DNA of 64,000 nt from Terrabacter sp. Root85. Its GTDB lineage: Bacteria > Actinomycetota > Actinomycetes > Actinomycetales > Dermatophilaceae. Below the pieces are notes generated by a model. The model ran no database searches and had not been told where the DNA came from. It was given only the letters and a program-made list of their open reading frames with translations. The DNA lies in assembly GCF_001429185.1 (NCBI RefSeq), contig NZ_LMIW01000011.1, positions 124,001-188,000 of the forward strand, in the 5' to 3' direction. Position numbers and translations under genes: made by a program. Shown in pieces: positions 56,940 through 64,000 of this stretch (positions are counted from its first letter, which is position 1; the number at the start of each line of letters is the position of its first letter).

Positions 56940-58061
56940 GTGACCGAGATCGAGATTGGCCGAGGCAAGCGCGGACGGCGCGCCTACTCCTTCGACGACA
57001 TCGCCGTCGTGCCCTCGCGGCGCACGCGCGACCCCGAGGAGGTCTCGGTGTCGTGGCAGATCGACGCCTACCACTTCGACATCCCGGTCATGGCGGCGCC
57101 GATGGACTCCGTCGTCTCGCCCGAGAGCGCGACGGTGCTCGGCAAGCTCGGGGCCCTGCCGGTGCTCGACCTCGAGGGCCTGTGGACCCGCTACGAGGAC
57201 CCGACCGCGCAGCTGCGTGAGATCGCCGAGATCGAGCCGGAGGCCGCCACGGCGCGCATGCAGCAGATCTACGCCGAGCCGATCAAGCCCGAGCTCATCA
57301 CCGAGCGGCTGCGCCAGCTGCGCGAGGCGGGGGTCACGGTCGCGGGCGCCCTGTCGCCGCAGCGCACGCAGCAGCACTGGAAGACCGTCGTCGATGCCGG
57401 CGTCGACCTCTTCGTCATCCGTGGCACGACGGTGTCGGCCGAGCACGTCTCGGGTCGCGCGGAGCCGCTCAACCTCAAGCGCTTCATCTACGAGCTCGAC
57501 GTGCCCGTCATCGTCGGCGGCGCCGCGTCCTACACGGCGGCCCTGCACCTGATGCGCACGGGCGCGGCCGGTGTCCTCGTCGGCTTCGGCGGTGGCGCGG
57601 CGCACACGACTCGCACGGCCCTCGGCATCCACGCCCCGATGGCCTCGGCCGTCGCCGACGTCGCAGCCGCGCGCCGCGACTACCTCGACGAGTCGGGTGG
57701 CCGCTACGTCCACGTCATCGCCGACGGCGGCGTCGGCACGTCCGGCGACATCGTCAAGGCCGTCGCCTGCGGCGCCGACGCGGTCATGCTCGGGGCGGCC
57801 CTCGCCCGAGCCACCGACGCCCCCGGCGGCGGCTACCACTGGGGCCCGGAGGCCCACCACCAGCAGCTGCCGCGCGGCGAGCGCATCGCGCTCGGCACCC
57901 AGGCCTCCCTCGAGGAGATCCTCTTCGGCCCGGGCCGACAGGCCGACGGCGCCACCAACGTCATCGGAGCCCTGAAGCGGGCCATGGCCACGACCGGCTA
58001 CTCCGACGTCAAGGAGTTCCAGCGCGTCGAGGTCGTCGTCTCGCCCTATCTCGGCAACTGA
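56940..58061 (+). CDS. guaB3: GuaB3-family IMP dehydrogenase-related protein
   Basis: 373 residues, no CBS domains, matching the GuaB3 family (Rv3410c). IEIGRGKRGRRAYSFDDIAVVPSRRTRDPEEV and the C-terminal GYHWGPEAHHQQLPRGERI are family hallmarks. Where GuaB has GPGSICTTR this protein has GGGAAHTTR: the catalytic Cys position is His, and its only cysteine lies elsewhere (AVACGADAV). It probably does not perform classic IMPDH chemistry; a regulatory or different reductase role is open. GTG start. Confidence 0.92.
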   Translation: MTEIEIGRGKRGRRAYSFDDIAVVPSRRTRDPEEVSVSWQIDAYHFDIPVMAAPMDSVVSPESATVLGKLGALPVLDLEGLWTRYEDPTAQLREIAEIEPEAATARMQQIYAEPIKPELITERLRQLREAGVTVAGALSPQRTQQHWKTVVDAGVDLFVIRGTTVSAEHVSGRAEPLNLKRFIYELDVPVIVGGAASYTAALHLMRTGAAGVLVGFGGGAAHTTRTALGIHAPMASAVADVAAARRDYLDESGGRYVHVIADGGVGTSGDIVKAVACGADAVMLGAALARATDAPGGGYHWGPEAHHQQLPRGERIALGTQASLEEILFGPGRQADGATNVIGALKRAMATTGYSDVKEFQRVEVVVSPYLGN

Positions 58062-58094
58062 GCGCCCAGCCGTCCCCTCGGGGGCGGCCACGGC

Positions 58095-58119
58095 GTCCCG
58101 AACGGCCCGCGTTCGGGAC
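58095..58119 (+). terminator. Terminator after guaB3
   Basis: GTCCCGAAC (58095-58103) pairs perfectly with 58111-58119, 7-nt loop, 34 nt after the guaB3 stop. Confidence 0.7.
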
Positions 58120-58122
58120 AGA

Positions 58123-58128
58123 TAGTAT
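58123..58128 (+). promoter_or_regulatory. -10 element of the glycopolymer transferase gene
   Basis: TAGTAT sits just after the guaB3 terminator in a small AT-rich patch, about 125 nt before the ATG at 58253. A CCCC-GAGC-GGGG hairpin lies in the leader. Confidence 0.45.
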
Positions 58129-58252
58129 TTGTGCGGCAATCGCCCCGAGCGGGGTGGCGCGGCCGGGATGCGTCAGGGGACTCCCACCGCGAGACCAGAT
58201 CCACCGGAGCACGGGAGCCACGCGGCTGCCCCGTGCGGGAAAGGCACCAGAC

Positions 58253-60874
58253 ATGACCGAGGCGACTCCCGAGCACGTGACCCTGCCGAGTCCGGGCAGG
58301 CCACTCTTCTCGGTGGTCTCGGCCGTCTACAACGTCTCGCGCTACCTCGAGGAGTACATCGCCTCGATCGAGGCGCAGACCTTCGACCTCGCGCGACTCC
58401 AACTCGTCCTCGTCGACGACGGCTCGACCGACGACTCGCGGGCCGTCCTCGAGGAGTGGGCCACCCGCGCCCGCTGCGAGGTCGTCGTGCTGCACCAGGA
58501 GAACGCCGGGCAGGCCGCAGCCCGCAATGCCGGCCTCGAGCGGGCCACCGGTGAGTGGATCACCTTCATCGACCCCGACGACACCGTCAACGCGGTGTTC
58601 TTCGCCTCGATGGCCGCCTTCGCCGCCGCGAACCCCGAGGTCCAGTTCCTCTCGGCCAACGTCGTGCTGCGCAACGAGGGCACGGGCGAGCTCGGCAAGC
58701 ACCCGCGCTGGAAGATGTACGCCGAGGACCGCCTCGTCGACCTCGACGTCGCGACCTCCTACATCCCGGGTAGCTCGACCACCTCGCTGATGCGCCGCGA
58801 GGTCATCGGCGACCTGCGCTTCAACGCCGGGCTGCGCCCGAACTTCGAGGACGGCGACTTCGCCGTGCGCTACCTGCTCGCGGCGCCCAGCCGCGAGACC
58901 GGCTTCGTCGGGTCGGCGTGCTACTACTACCGCAAGCGTGCCGACCAGAGCTCGACGTTGCAGACCGGCATCTCCGCGACGGGCCGCTACTCGACCGTCC
59001 CCCGCGACGGCTACCTCGAGCTGCTCCGCGAGGCGCGTCGCCGCCACGGCGCCGTCCCGATGTGGGTCCAGCACGTCATCCTCTACGAGCTGTCCTGGTA
59101 CTTCTCGTCCGAGGACGCCATGGCCAACTCGGCGTCCGCCATCAGTGGTGACCTCGCGGCGACGTTCCGCGAGACCCTCGGCGAGATCGCCGAGCTGCTC
59201 GCGCCGGACGTCGTCGACTCCTTCACGATCCGCAAGTTCCAGCCGCACTGGCGCGACATCCTGCTGCACGGCCTCCGCGGCCGGGACTGGCACACCTCGT
59301 ATGCCGTGACGGACAAGTACGACCGCACCAAGCGCATGGTGCGCGTGCTCTACCGCTACATCGGCGAACCGCCCGAGGAGGCGGTCTACTCGCGCGGTGA
59401 GCTCAAGACCCCGCGCTACGCCAAGACGCGCGCCATCGAGTTCTTCGGTGACACGCTCATGTGGGAGCGCGTCCTCTGGGTCGACGCCCGAGGCACCCTC
59501 GAGCTGCGTCTCGACGGCTCGCGGGTCGAGCTGCTCGGGGCCTGGAAGGGCGTCCGCACCCGTGCCCTGGGCGCCCGGGCGATCGCCAACCGCTTCCGTC
59601 GTCCGGGTCGGCGGCGCCGCGAGGCTCTCGACCGGCTCAAGGTCGACCCGGTGCGCGTGCTCGCCTCCCGGGCCCAGGTGCGCAAGCAGTTCGAGGGCGC
59701 CTGGGTGCTCATGGACCGCATCCACGACGCCAACGACTCGGGTGAGATCCTCTTCCGTTGGCTGCGCGACAACCGTGAGGACGTCAACGCGTGGTTCGTC
59801 CTCGAGAAGGACACCCCGGACTGGAAGCGGCTCAAGGCCGAGGGCTACGGCTCGCGCCTCGTCGCCCACGGCACGCTGCGGTGGAAGCTGCTCATGATCA
59901 ACGCCGGGCACCTCATCTCCTCGCACATCGACGCGCCCGTGCAGAAGCCGCCGGCCATCCTCAAGCACATCGACCCGCGCTGGAAGTTCACCTTCCTCCA
60001 GCACGGCGTCATCAAGGACGACCTGTCCCGCTGGCTCAACCCGAAGCAGATGGACATCTTCGTCACGTCGACGCCGGGGGAGTACGAGTCGATCGCGGGT
60101 GACGGCTCGCCCTACGTCTTCACGGCCAAGGAGGTGGCCCTCACCGGGTTGCCGCGCTTCGACCGCCTGCACGCCAAGGCGCAGCGGATCCAGGGCGACG
60201 CGTGCGACCTCATCCTCGTCGCACCGACCTGGCGCAACTGGCTCGTTCCGCCCCTCAAGCCGGGCAGCCAGCGTCGCGTCATCGACTCGCACTTCTTCGA
60301 GACCGAGTACGCCAAGGCGTGGACGGCCTTCCTGCGCAGCCCCGAGCTGACCGAGCTCGCCGCCCGCACCGGGCGCACCGTGGCGTTCCTGCCGCACCCG
60401 AACATCCAGCCGGTCCTGGCCAAGATGGACCTGCCCGACTCGGTGCTGCGCCTGTCCTTCGACGGCGCTGACGTGCAGGAGTACTTCGCGCGATCCGCCG
60501 TGCTCGTCACCGACTACTCGTCGATGGCATTCAACGCCGCCTACATGGACCGCCCCGTCGTCTACTTCCAGTTCGACGCGCAGCGGGTCATGGCCGGCGG
60601 GCACGTCGGCCGGGCCGGCTACTTCCAGTACCCTCGTGACGGTTTCGGGCCGGTCGTCGAGGACGTCGAGGCGGCTGTCGCGGCCGTCGTCGACATCGCC
60701 GACAACGGGTATGCCGCCCGCCCGGACTTCCAGAGCCGCATCGACGCGACGTTCCCGATGCGTGACGGCCAGTGCTGCGCCCGCGTCACCGCGGCCATCG
60801 AGGAGCTCGACAAGGCCCGCCAGGGTGAGCCCGGCCGGTCGAAGAAGGACCAGCCCGCGGCCGTGAGCCGCTGA
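58253..60874 (+). CDS. GT2 glycosyltransferase fused to CDP-glycerol glycerophosphotransferase (TagF-like)
   Basis: 873 residues, two enzymes in one chain. The N-terminal GT-A domain (about 18-250) has FSVVSAVYNVSRYLEEYIASIEAQ, VLVDDGSTDDS and FIDPDDTV. The C-terminal half (about 480-850) is TagB/TagF-type: LISSHIDAP, FLQHGVIKDDLSRW, VTSTPGEYES, VALTGLPRFDRL and LVTDYSSMAFNAAYMDRPVVYFQFD. It should add sugar and polyol-phosphate units to a wall teichoic-acid-like polymer at the inner membrane face; polymer type unknown. GGGAAAGG precedes the ATG. The next gene is a convergent GT2. Confidence 0.9.
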   Translation: MTEATPEHVTLPSPGRPLFSVVSAVYNVSRYLEEYIASIEAQTFDLARLQLVLVDDGSTDDSRAVLEEWATRARCEVVVLHQENAGQAAARNAGLERATGEWITFIDPDDTVNAVFFASMAAFAAANPEVQFLSANVVLRNEGTGELGKHPRWKMYAEDRLVDLDVATSYIPGSSTTSLMRREVIGDLRFNAGLRPNFEDGDFAVRYLLAAPSRETGFVGSACYYYRKRADQSSTLQTGISATGRYSTVPRDGYLELLREARRRHGAVPMWVQHVILYELSWYFSSEDAMANSASAISGDLAATFRETLGEIAELLAPDVVDSFTIRKFQPHWRDILLHGLRGRDWHTSYAVTDKYDRTKRMVRVLYRYIGEPPEEAVYSRGELKTPRYAKTRAIEFFGDTLMWERVLWVDARGTLELRLDGSRVELLGAWKGVRTRALGARAIANRFRRPGRRRREALDRLKVDPVRVLASRAQVRKQFEGAWVLMDRIHDANDSGEILFRWLRDNREDVNAWFVLEKDTPDWKRLKAEGYGSRLVAHGTLRWKLLMINAGHLISSHIDAPVQKPPAILKHIDPRWKFTFLQHGVIKDDLSRWLNPKQMDIFVTSTPGEYESIAGDGSPYVFTAKEVALTGLPRFDRLHAKAQRIQGDACDLILVAPTWRNWLVPPLKPGSQRRVIDSHFFETEYAKAWTAFLRSPELTELAARTGRTVAFLPHPNIQPVLAKMDLPDSVLRLSFDGADVQEYFARSAVLVTDYSSMAFNAAYMDRPVVYFQFDAQRVMAGGHVGRAGYFQYPRDGFGPVVEDVEAAVAAVVDIADNGYAARPDFQSRIDATFPMRDGQCCARVTAAIEELDKARQGEPGRSKKDQPAAVSR

Positions 60875-60886
60875 CGGCGGCGGGGC

Positions 60887-62446
60887 TCAGCCGGCGCCGC
60901 CGGCCGGGCCCGCACCGTCGCCGGACGGCCGGAGCGACAGGTTGCCGTTGCGCGTGCGGTAGGCCTCGATGCCGTCGAGCGACGGGAGCGCGACGGTCGT
61001 GGGCAGCTCGACGGGGTGTGGCTTGCGGGTCCGCACCGGGAGCCGGCTGCGCAGCGCACCCACGACGTCGACCCTGACGTCCCACGCCTTGCCAGGTGTC
61101 GCGGCCGCGCCGCGTGGCGGCAACTCGAGGGCCGCGTCGAAAGCGCCGTCAGGGCGCAGCCGTGCGACGGCCGAGGACAGGCGTGCGCCGGTGTCACGAT
61201 CGACGAGCGAGACGGCGAGACGCGCGCGCGCACCGATGCCGTCGTCGCCGTCGACGACCGTGCCGGAGAGCTGCAGGGCGCCCTGCACCACGTGCACCTC
61301 GCGACAGGTGGCCGTCCAGATGCGGCGTCGCCGGGCATGCTCCGTCGCGACGACCGACGTCAGGTCGTGGTCGGCAGACGCCTCGCCCGCGGGTCGGTAC
61401 GGCCACCACCACCGGTCGGCGCGCAGCGCGAGCGGGCGGTCGACGTGGAGGCGGCGGTAGGCGAAGAGGCAGGCGGCCACGGCGCTCTCGGTGCTGCCGT
61501 CGACGAGCTCGCGGATCGCGAGGCGGTAGGGCTGGTCGAGACCCTCACGCAGCTCGGCGGGCAGCTCGGTGAGGTAGTCCCGCACCGCTGCGAGGAAGGC
61601 TGTCCGGTAGTCGGGGTCCCGGGCGTCGAGGTCCTTGCCGTAGAGCGACAGGTCGTGACGGACGAACTTGTCGAGCTTGGCCGACGCGAGGTCCGGCCGG
61701 CCAGTCAACTGGACGTCGATGGCCCGGTTGGCGGCGAGGCGGTCGTGGACGTTGGCGATCTCGTGGCGTCGCGCGGTGATCGACTCCTCACCCGCGACGT
61801 TGTTGACGTACCAGTGGTAGACGACCTCGTCGAGGGTCGCGACCCGTCGCGCCGTCGACCAGAGCGCCACGGTGAAGGGCTGGTCCTCGTAGAGGATGCC
61901 CTCCGGGAAGCGGATCGCCTCCTCGTCGAGCAGCGCCCGCCGCATGACCTTCGCGACGGCGATGGTGTCCTGCCACAGGGGTGAGCCGGGCGACAGCGGG
62001 TCGACCGGCCCCGTGGTGTAGCCGGTCGCCGGAAGCGGCGTGACGCGGTCGGTCCGCTCGTTGTAGCGGGCCACGGCGCCGGCCGCGACGTCGGCGTCCT
62101 GGGCGACCGCGGCCTCGAGGAGCCGGCGCAGCGAGCCCGCGACGTACGTGTCGTCGCTGTCGACGAAGGCCACCCAGTCCCCGCGGGCCTCGTCGAGGCC
62201 GAGGTTGCGCGGCGCCCCCGGGGCGCCGTCGTTGACGCCACGGTGCACGACGCGTACGCGATCGTCCTCGGCGGCCAGCCGGTCGGCGACGGCGCCGGTG
62301 TCGTCCGTCGAGCCGTCGTCGACGACGAGGACCTCGACGTCGGGTCCCTCGCACGCGGCGAGGGCCGACCCGACGGCCCGCGGGAGCCGTGCGGCGTCGT
62401 TGTGGACGTTGCAGATGACGGTCAGCAGGGGAGCGGCGGAGGGCAC
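60887..62446 (-). CDS. Family 2 glycosyltransferase
   Basis: 519 residues. GT-A domain (1 to about 230): LLTVICNVHNDAARLPRAVGSALA, VLVVDDGSTDDTG, NLGLDEARGDWVAFVDSDDTY (DxD) and YEDQPFTVALW. A C-terminal portion of about 250 residues is mostly beta and unrecognised. No membrane segment, so it acts on the cytoplasmic side. With the convergent TagF-like gene and the divergent acyltransferase it fits a surface glycopolymer cluster. Start ATG at 62446. Confidence 0.88.
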   Translation of the reverse strand: MPSAAPLLTVICNVHNDAARLPRAVGSALAACEGPDVEVLVVDDGSTDDTGAVADRLAAEDDRVRVVHRGVNDGAPGAPRNLGLDEARGDWVAFVDSDDTYVAGSLRRLLEAAVAQDADVAAGAVARYNERTDRVTPLPATGYTTGPVDPLSPGSPLWQDTIAVAKVMRRALLDEEAIRFPEGILYEDQPFTVALWSTARRVATLDEVVYHWYVNNVAGEESITARRHEIANVHDRLAANRAIDVQLTGRPDLASAKLDKFVRHDLSLYGKDLDARDPDYRTAFLAAVRDYLTELPAELREGLDQPYRLAIRELVDGSTESAVAACLFAYRRLHVDRPLALRADRWWWPYRPAGEASADHDLTSVVATEHARRRRIWTATCREVHVVQGALQLSGTVVDGDDGIGARARLAVSLVDRDTGARLSSAVARLRPDGAFDAALELPPRGAAATPGKAWDVRVDVVGALRSRLPVRTRKPHPVELPTTVALPSLDGIEAYRTRNGNLSLRPSGDGAGPAGGAG

Positions 62447-62473
62447 GCAGGTTCTCTTCCGGTCGAGGAGGGT

Positions 62474-62492
62474 CGGCCCATCCTATGGGCCG
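62474..62492. promoter_or_regulatory. Palindrome overlapping the GT2 -10 element
   Basis: CGGCCCAT-CCT-ATGGGCCG (62474-62492), 8-bp arms. On the minus strand it contains TAGGAT (62480-62485), a -10 about 34 nt before the GT2 ATG. For the plus-strand gene, TAGTTT (62565-62570) is the best -10. Confidence 0.4.
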
Positions 62493-62639
62493 TTGTCTGA
62501 GCGGAGCCTGGGCTCGCGAACGCCCCACGAGCCCGGCGAATCGGTCTCCGGCAGGTTCGTGCGTTAGTTTGTCTGGGTCATTTCGCGGTGGGCAGGGGCA
62601 CAGCCCGCACAGGAGTACCAGCAATCCGGAGTAGATCCA

Positions 62640-64000
62640 TTGGCACTGCCCGACAGACCGAGTGCGGCGATCGTCGGCGACGACAAGGACGTCGTCACCA
62701 GCCCCCGAGAGATCCCCGCTCAGGTCGCCCAACCGCGCAGGGACATCCAGGCGCTGCGCGCCGTCGCAGTCGCGCTCGTCGTGGTCTACCACTCCTGGCC
62801 GCAGCGGCTCACCGGAGGCTACGTCGGGGTCGACGTCTTCCTCGTGATCTCCGGCTTCCTCATCACGCTCCACCTCCTCGAACGTCCGATCCGTAGCGCC
62901 AAAGATCTCTTCTCCTTCTGGTCTCGTCGCATCCGACGGCTCATCCCAGCGGCCACCCTCGTGCTCGTGACGACGCTCGCGGCGAGCATCGTCTGGCTTC
63001 CCCAGACGGTCCATGAGCGGGTGGCGAAGGAGGTCCTCGCCTCGGCGTTCTACGTCGAGAACTGGTTGCTCGCACTGACCTCGACCGACTATCTCGCGAC
63101 CGACCAGCTGCAGTCGCCGACCCAGCACTACTGGTCGCTGTCGGTGGAGGAGCAGTTCTACATCGTCTGGCCAGTGCTCATCGCCCTGGCCCTGCTCGTG
63201 TGCCGTCGCCGCGGGCTCTCGCTCCGCTTCCCACCGCTGCTGGTGATCGGCGTCGTCAGCCTGGCGTCCCTTGCCTTCTCCGCCTGGTTCACCCGAGAGG
63301 ACGCGGGTCAGGCCTACTTCGTCACCACGACCCGGGTGTGGGAGCTCGGGGTCGGGGCGGCGGTCGCTGCGGCGGTGCACGCCGGCCTTCGCGCCCGGGG
63401 CGCCGTCGTCCGCTCCCTGCTCGTCTGGGGAGGCCTCGCCGCCATTCTGTGGTCCGCCATGGCGTTCACCGACGAGACCTCCTTTCCGGGCGTCGCGGCA
63501 CTGGTGCCCACGTTGGGGACTGCGGCGGTCATCGCGGCAAGGTCCGACGACCTCCGAACTGGTCCACGGCGGCTCTGGTCCGGGCGTCACGTCCAGTGGC
63601 TCGGCGACGTCTCGTACTCGGTCTACCTGTGGCACTGGCCCGCCATCGTGATCGCGCCTTTCGTGCTCGACGAGGACGACATGCGGGCGTGGCAAAAGTG
63701 CGTCCTGATCGCCGGTGTGCTGTGCCTGTCGGGCCTGTCGAAACGCTGGGTCGAGGAGCCGTTCCGCTTCGCGCCGAAGCTGACTCAGAGCGTCAGGCGC
63801 TCCTTCGTGCTGCTCGGGGCCTGCCTCGCGCTCTCGGCCGGCCTCGCGGGCCTCGCCCTGTGGCACGGCCAGCGGGTCACTGAGTCTGCCGCGACCGTCG
63901 TCGTCGACCCTTCGGCGAGGTGCGTGGGTGCAGACTTCTTCCGCACCGCTGCCTGCGCCACCCGTGACATGCCATTGCTGACCACGCCGGTCGCAGCTGC
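62640..64000 (+). CDS. OafA/YrhL-type acyltransferase, 3' end outside the window
   Basis: At least 453 residues visible, frame open to the last base. Acyltransferase-3 family: VVYHSWPQRLTGGYVGVDVFLVISGFLIT, FWSRRIRRLIPA, HYWSLSVEEQFYIVWP and WLGDVSYSVYLWHWPAIV, with about ten membrane helices. Such proteins O-acetylate surface sugars; the sequence after the last helix (VVVDPSARCVGADFFRTAACA) is where an external SGNH domain normally begins. The start is a TTG with GGAG 8 nt upstream; I found no ATG or GTG in frame nearby. Likely acts on the polymer made by its neighbours. Confidence 0.88.
   Translation, partial: MALPDRPSAAIVGDDKDVVTSPREIPAQVAQPRRDIQALRAVAVALVVVYHSWPQRLTGGYVGVDVFLVISGFLITLHLLERPIRSAKDLFSFWSRRIRRLIPAATLVLVTTLAASIVWLPQTVHERVAKEVLASAFYVENWLLALTSTDYLATDQLQSPTQHYWSLSVEEQFYIVWPVLIALALLVCRRRGLSLRFPPLLVIGVVSLASLAFSAWFTREDAGQAYFVTTTRVWELGVGAAVAAAVHAGLRARGAVVRSLLVWGGLAAILWSAMAFTDETSFPGVAALVPTLGTAAVIAARSDDLRTGPRRLWSGRHVQWLGDVSYSVYLWHWPAIVIAPFVLDEDDMRAWQKCVLIAGVLCLSGLSKRWVEEPFRFAPKLTQSVRRSFVLLGACLALSAGLAGLALWHGQRVTESAATVVVDPSARCVGADFFRTAACATRDMPLLTTPVAA

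Overview
The window is very GC-rich (roughly 73 percent by eye) with actinobacterial gene content: a mycothiol S-conjugate amidase, a WhiB regulator, GuaB3, a SigD/RsdA-like pair, CIRCE-controlled groES, GTG/TTG starts and many leaderless promoters. Gene order also points to an actinobacterium. One block (metB ... greA - DUF4307 - mca - small membrane protein - trhA - uppS) matches the Rv1079-Rv1086 region of Mycobacterium tuberculosis. A second (alr - tsaE - tsaB - rimI - tsaD ... groES - groEL1 - whiB3 - sigD - rsdA - guaB2 - guaB3) matches Rv3423c-Rv3410c. No mycolate genes are seen. The teichoic-acid-type transferase and overall style fit Micrococcales (an Intrasporangiaceae-like organism is my guess). 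No rRNA, tRNA, insertion sequence or CRISPR array was found.

Layout. 1-10.5 kb: the 3' 10.4 kb of a giant secreted RTX-repeat protein. 10.5-20.5 kb: msrA, two tandem GNAT acetyltransferases, two small secreted proteins, a NarL-type two-component system, a lipoprotein, a polar amino-acid ABC transporter and a GDSL hydrolase. 20.5-29 kb: metB, a MutL/GlmL-like ATPase, a lower-GC AbiEi/Vsr-like gene bracketed by inverted arrays of 32-bp repeats, then greA, DUF4307, mca, trhA and uppS. 29-31.2 kb: a three-gene WXG100-type module without secretion machinery. 31.2-34.3 kb: phoH2 with an upstream small ORF, and a secreted lysozyme-like cell-wall protein. 34.3-44.5 kb: coaA, then glmS-acpS-nnr-alr-hydrolase-tsaE-tsaB-rimI-tsaD, linking cell-wall precursor supply, carrier-protein activation, NAD(P)HX repair and tRNA t6A synthesis. 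44.8-50.5 kb: nagZ-like lipoprotein, nucleoside hydrolase plus ribokinase (ribose salvage), an ArsR/AHSA1 pair and a THUMP-like methyltransferase. 50.5-58 kb: groES, groEL1, whiB, sigma/anti-sigma, guaB, guaB3. 58-64 kb: cell-surface glycopolymer genes (GT2-CDP-glycerol phosphotransferase fusion, GT2, OafA-type acyltransferase cut by the window end).

Two signals are not explained by the genes. (1) The 8-mer GTATGCCG occurs at least 37 times on both strands. It lies in genes and, disproportionately, just after stop codons, where it twice forms the arms of large hairpins. This density and placement resemble the DNA-uptake sequences of Neisseria and Haemophilus. (2) Three 32-bp-period repeats on each side of the AbiEi/Vsr-like gene, in inverted orientation, look like an iteron-bounded selfish or mobile unit. 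Both deserve a genome-wide check.
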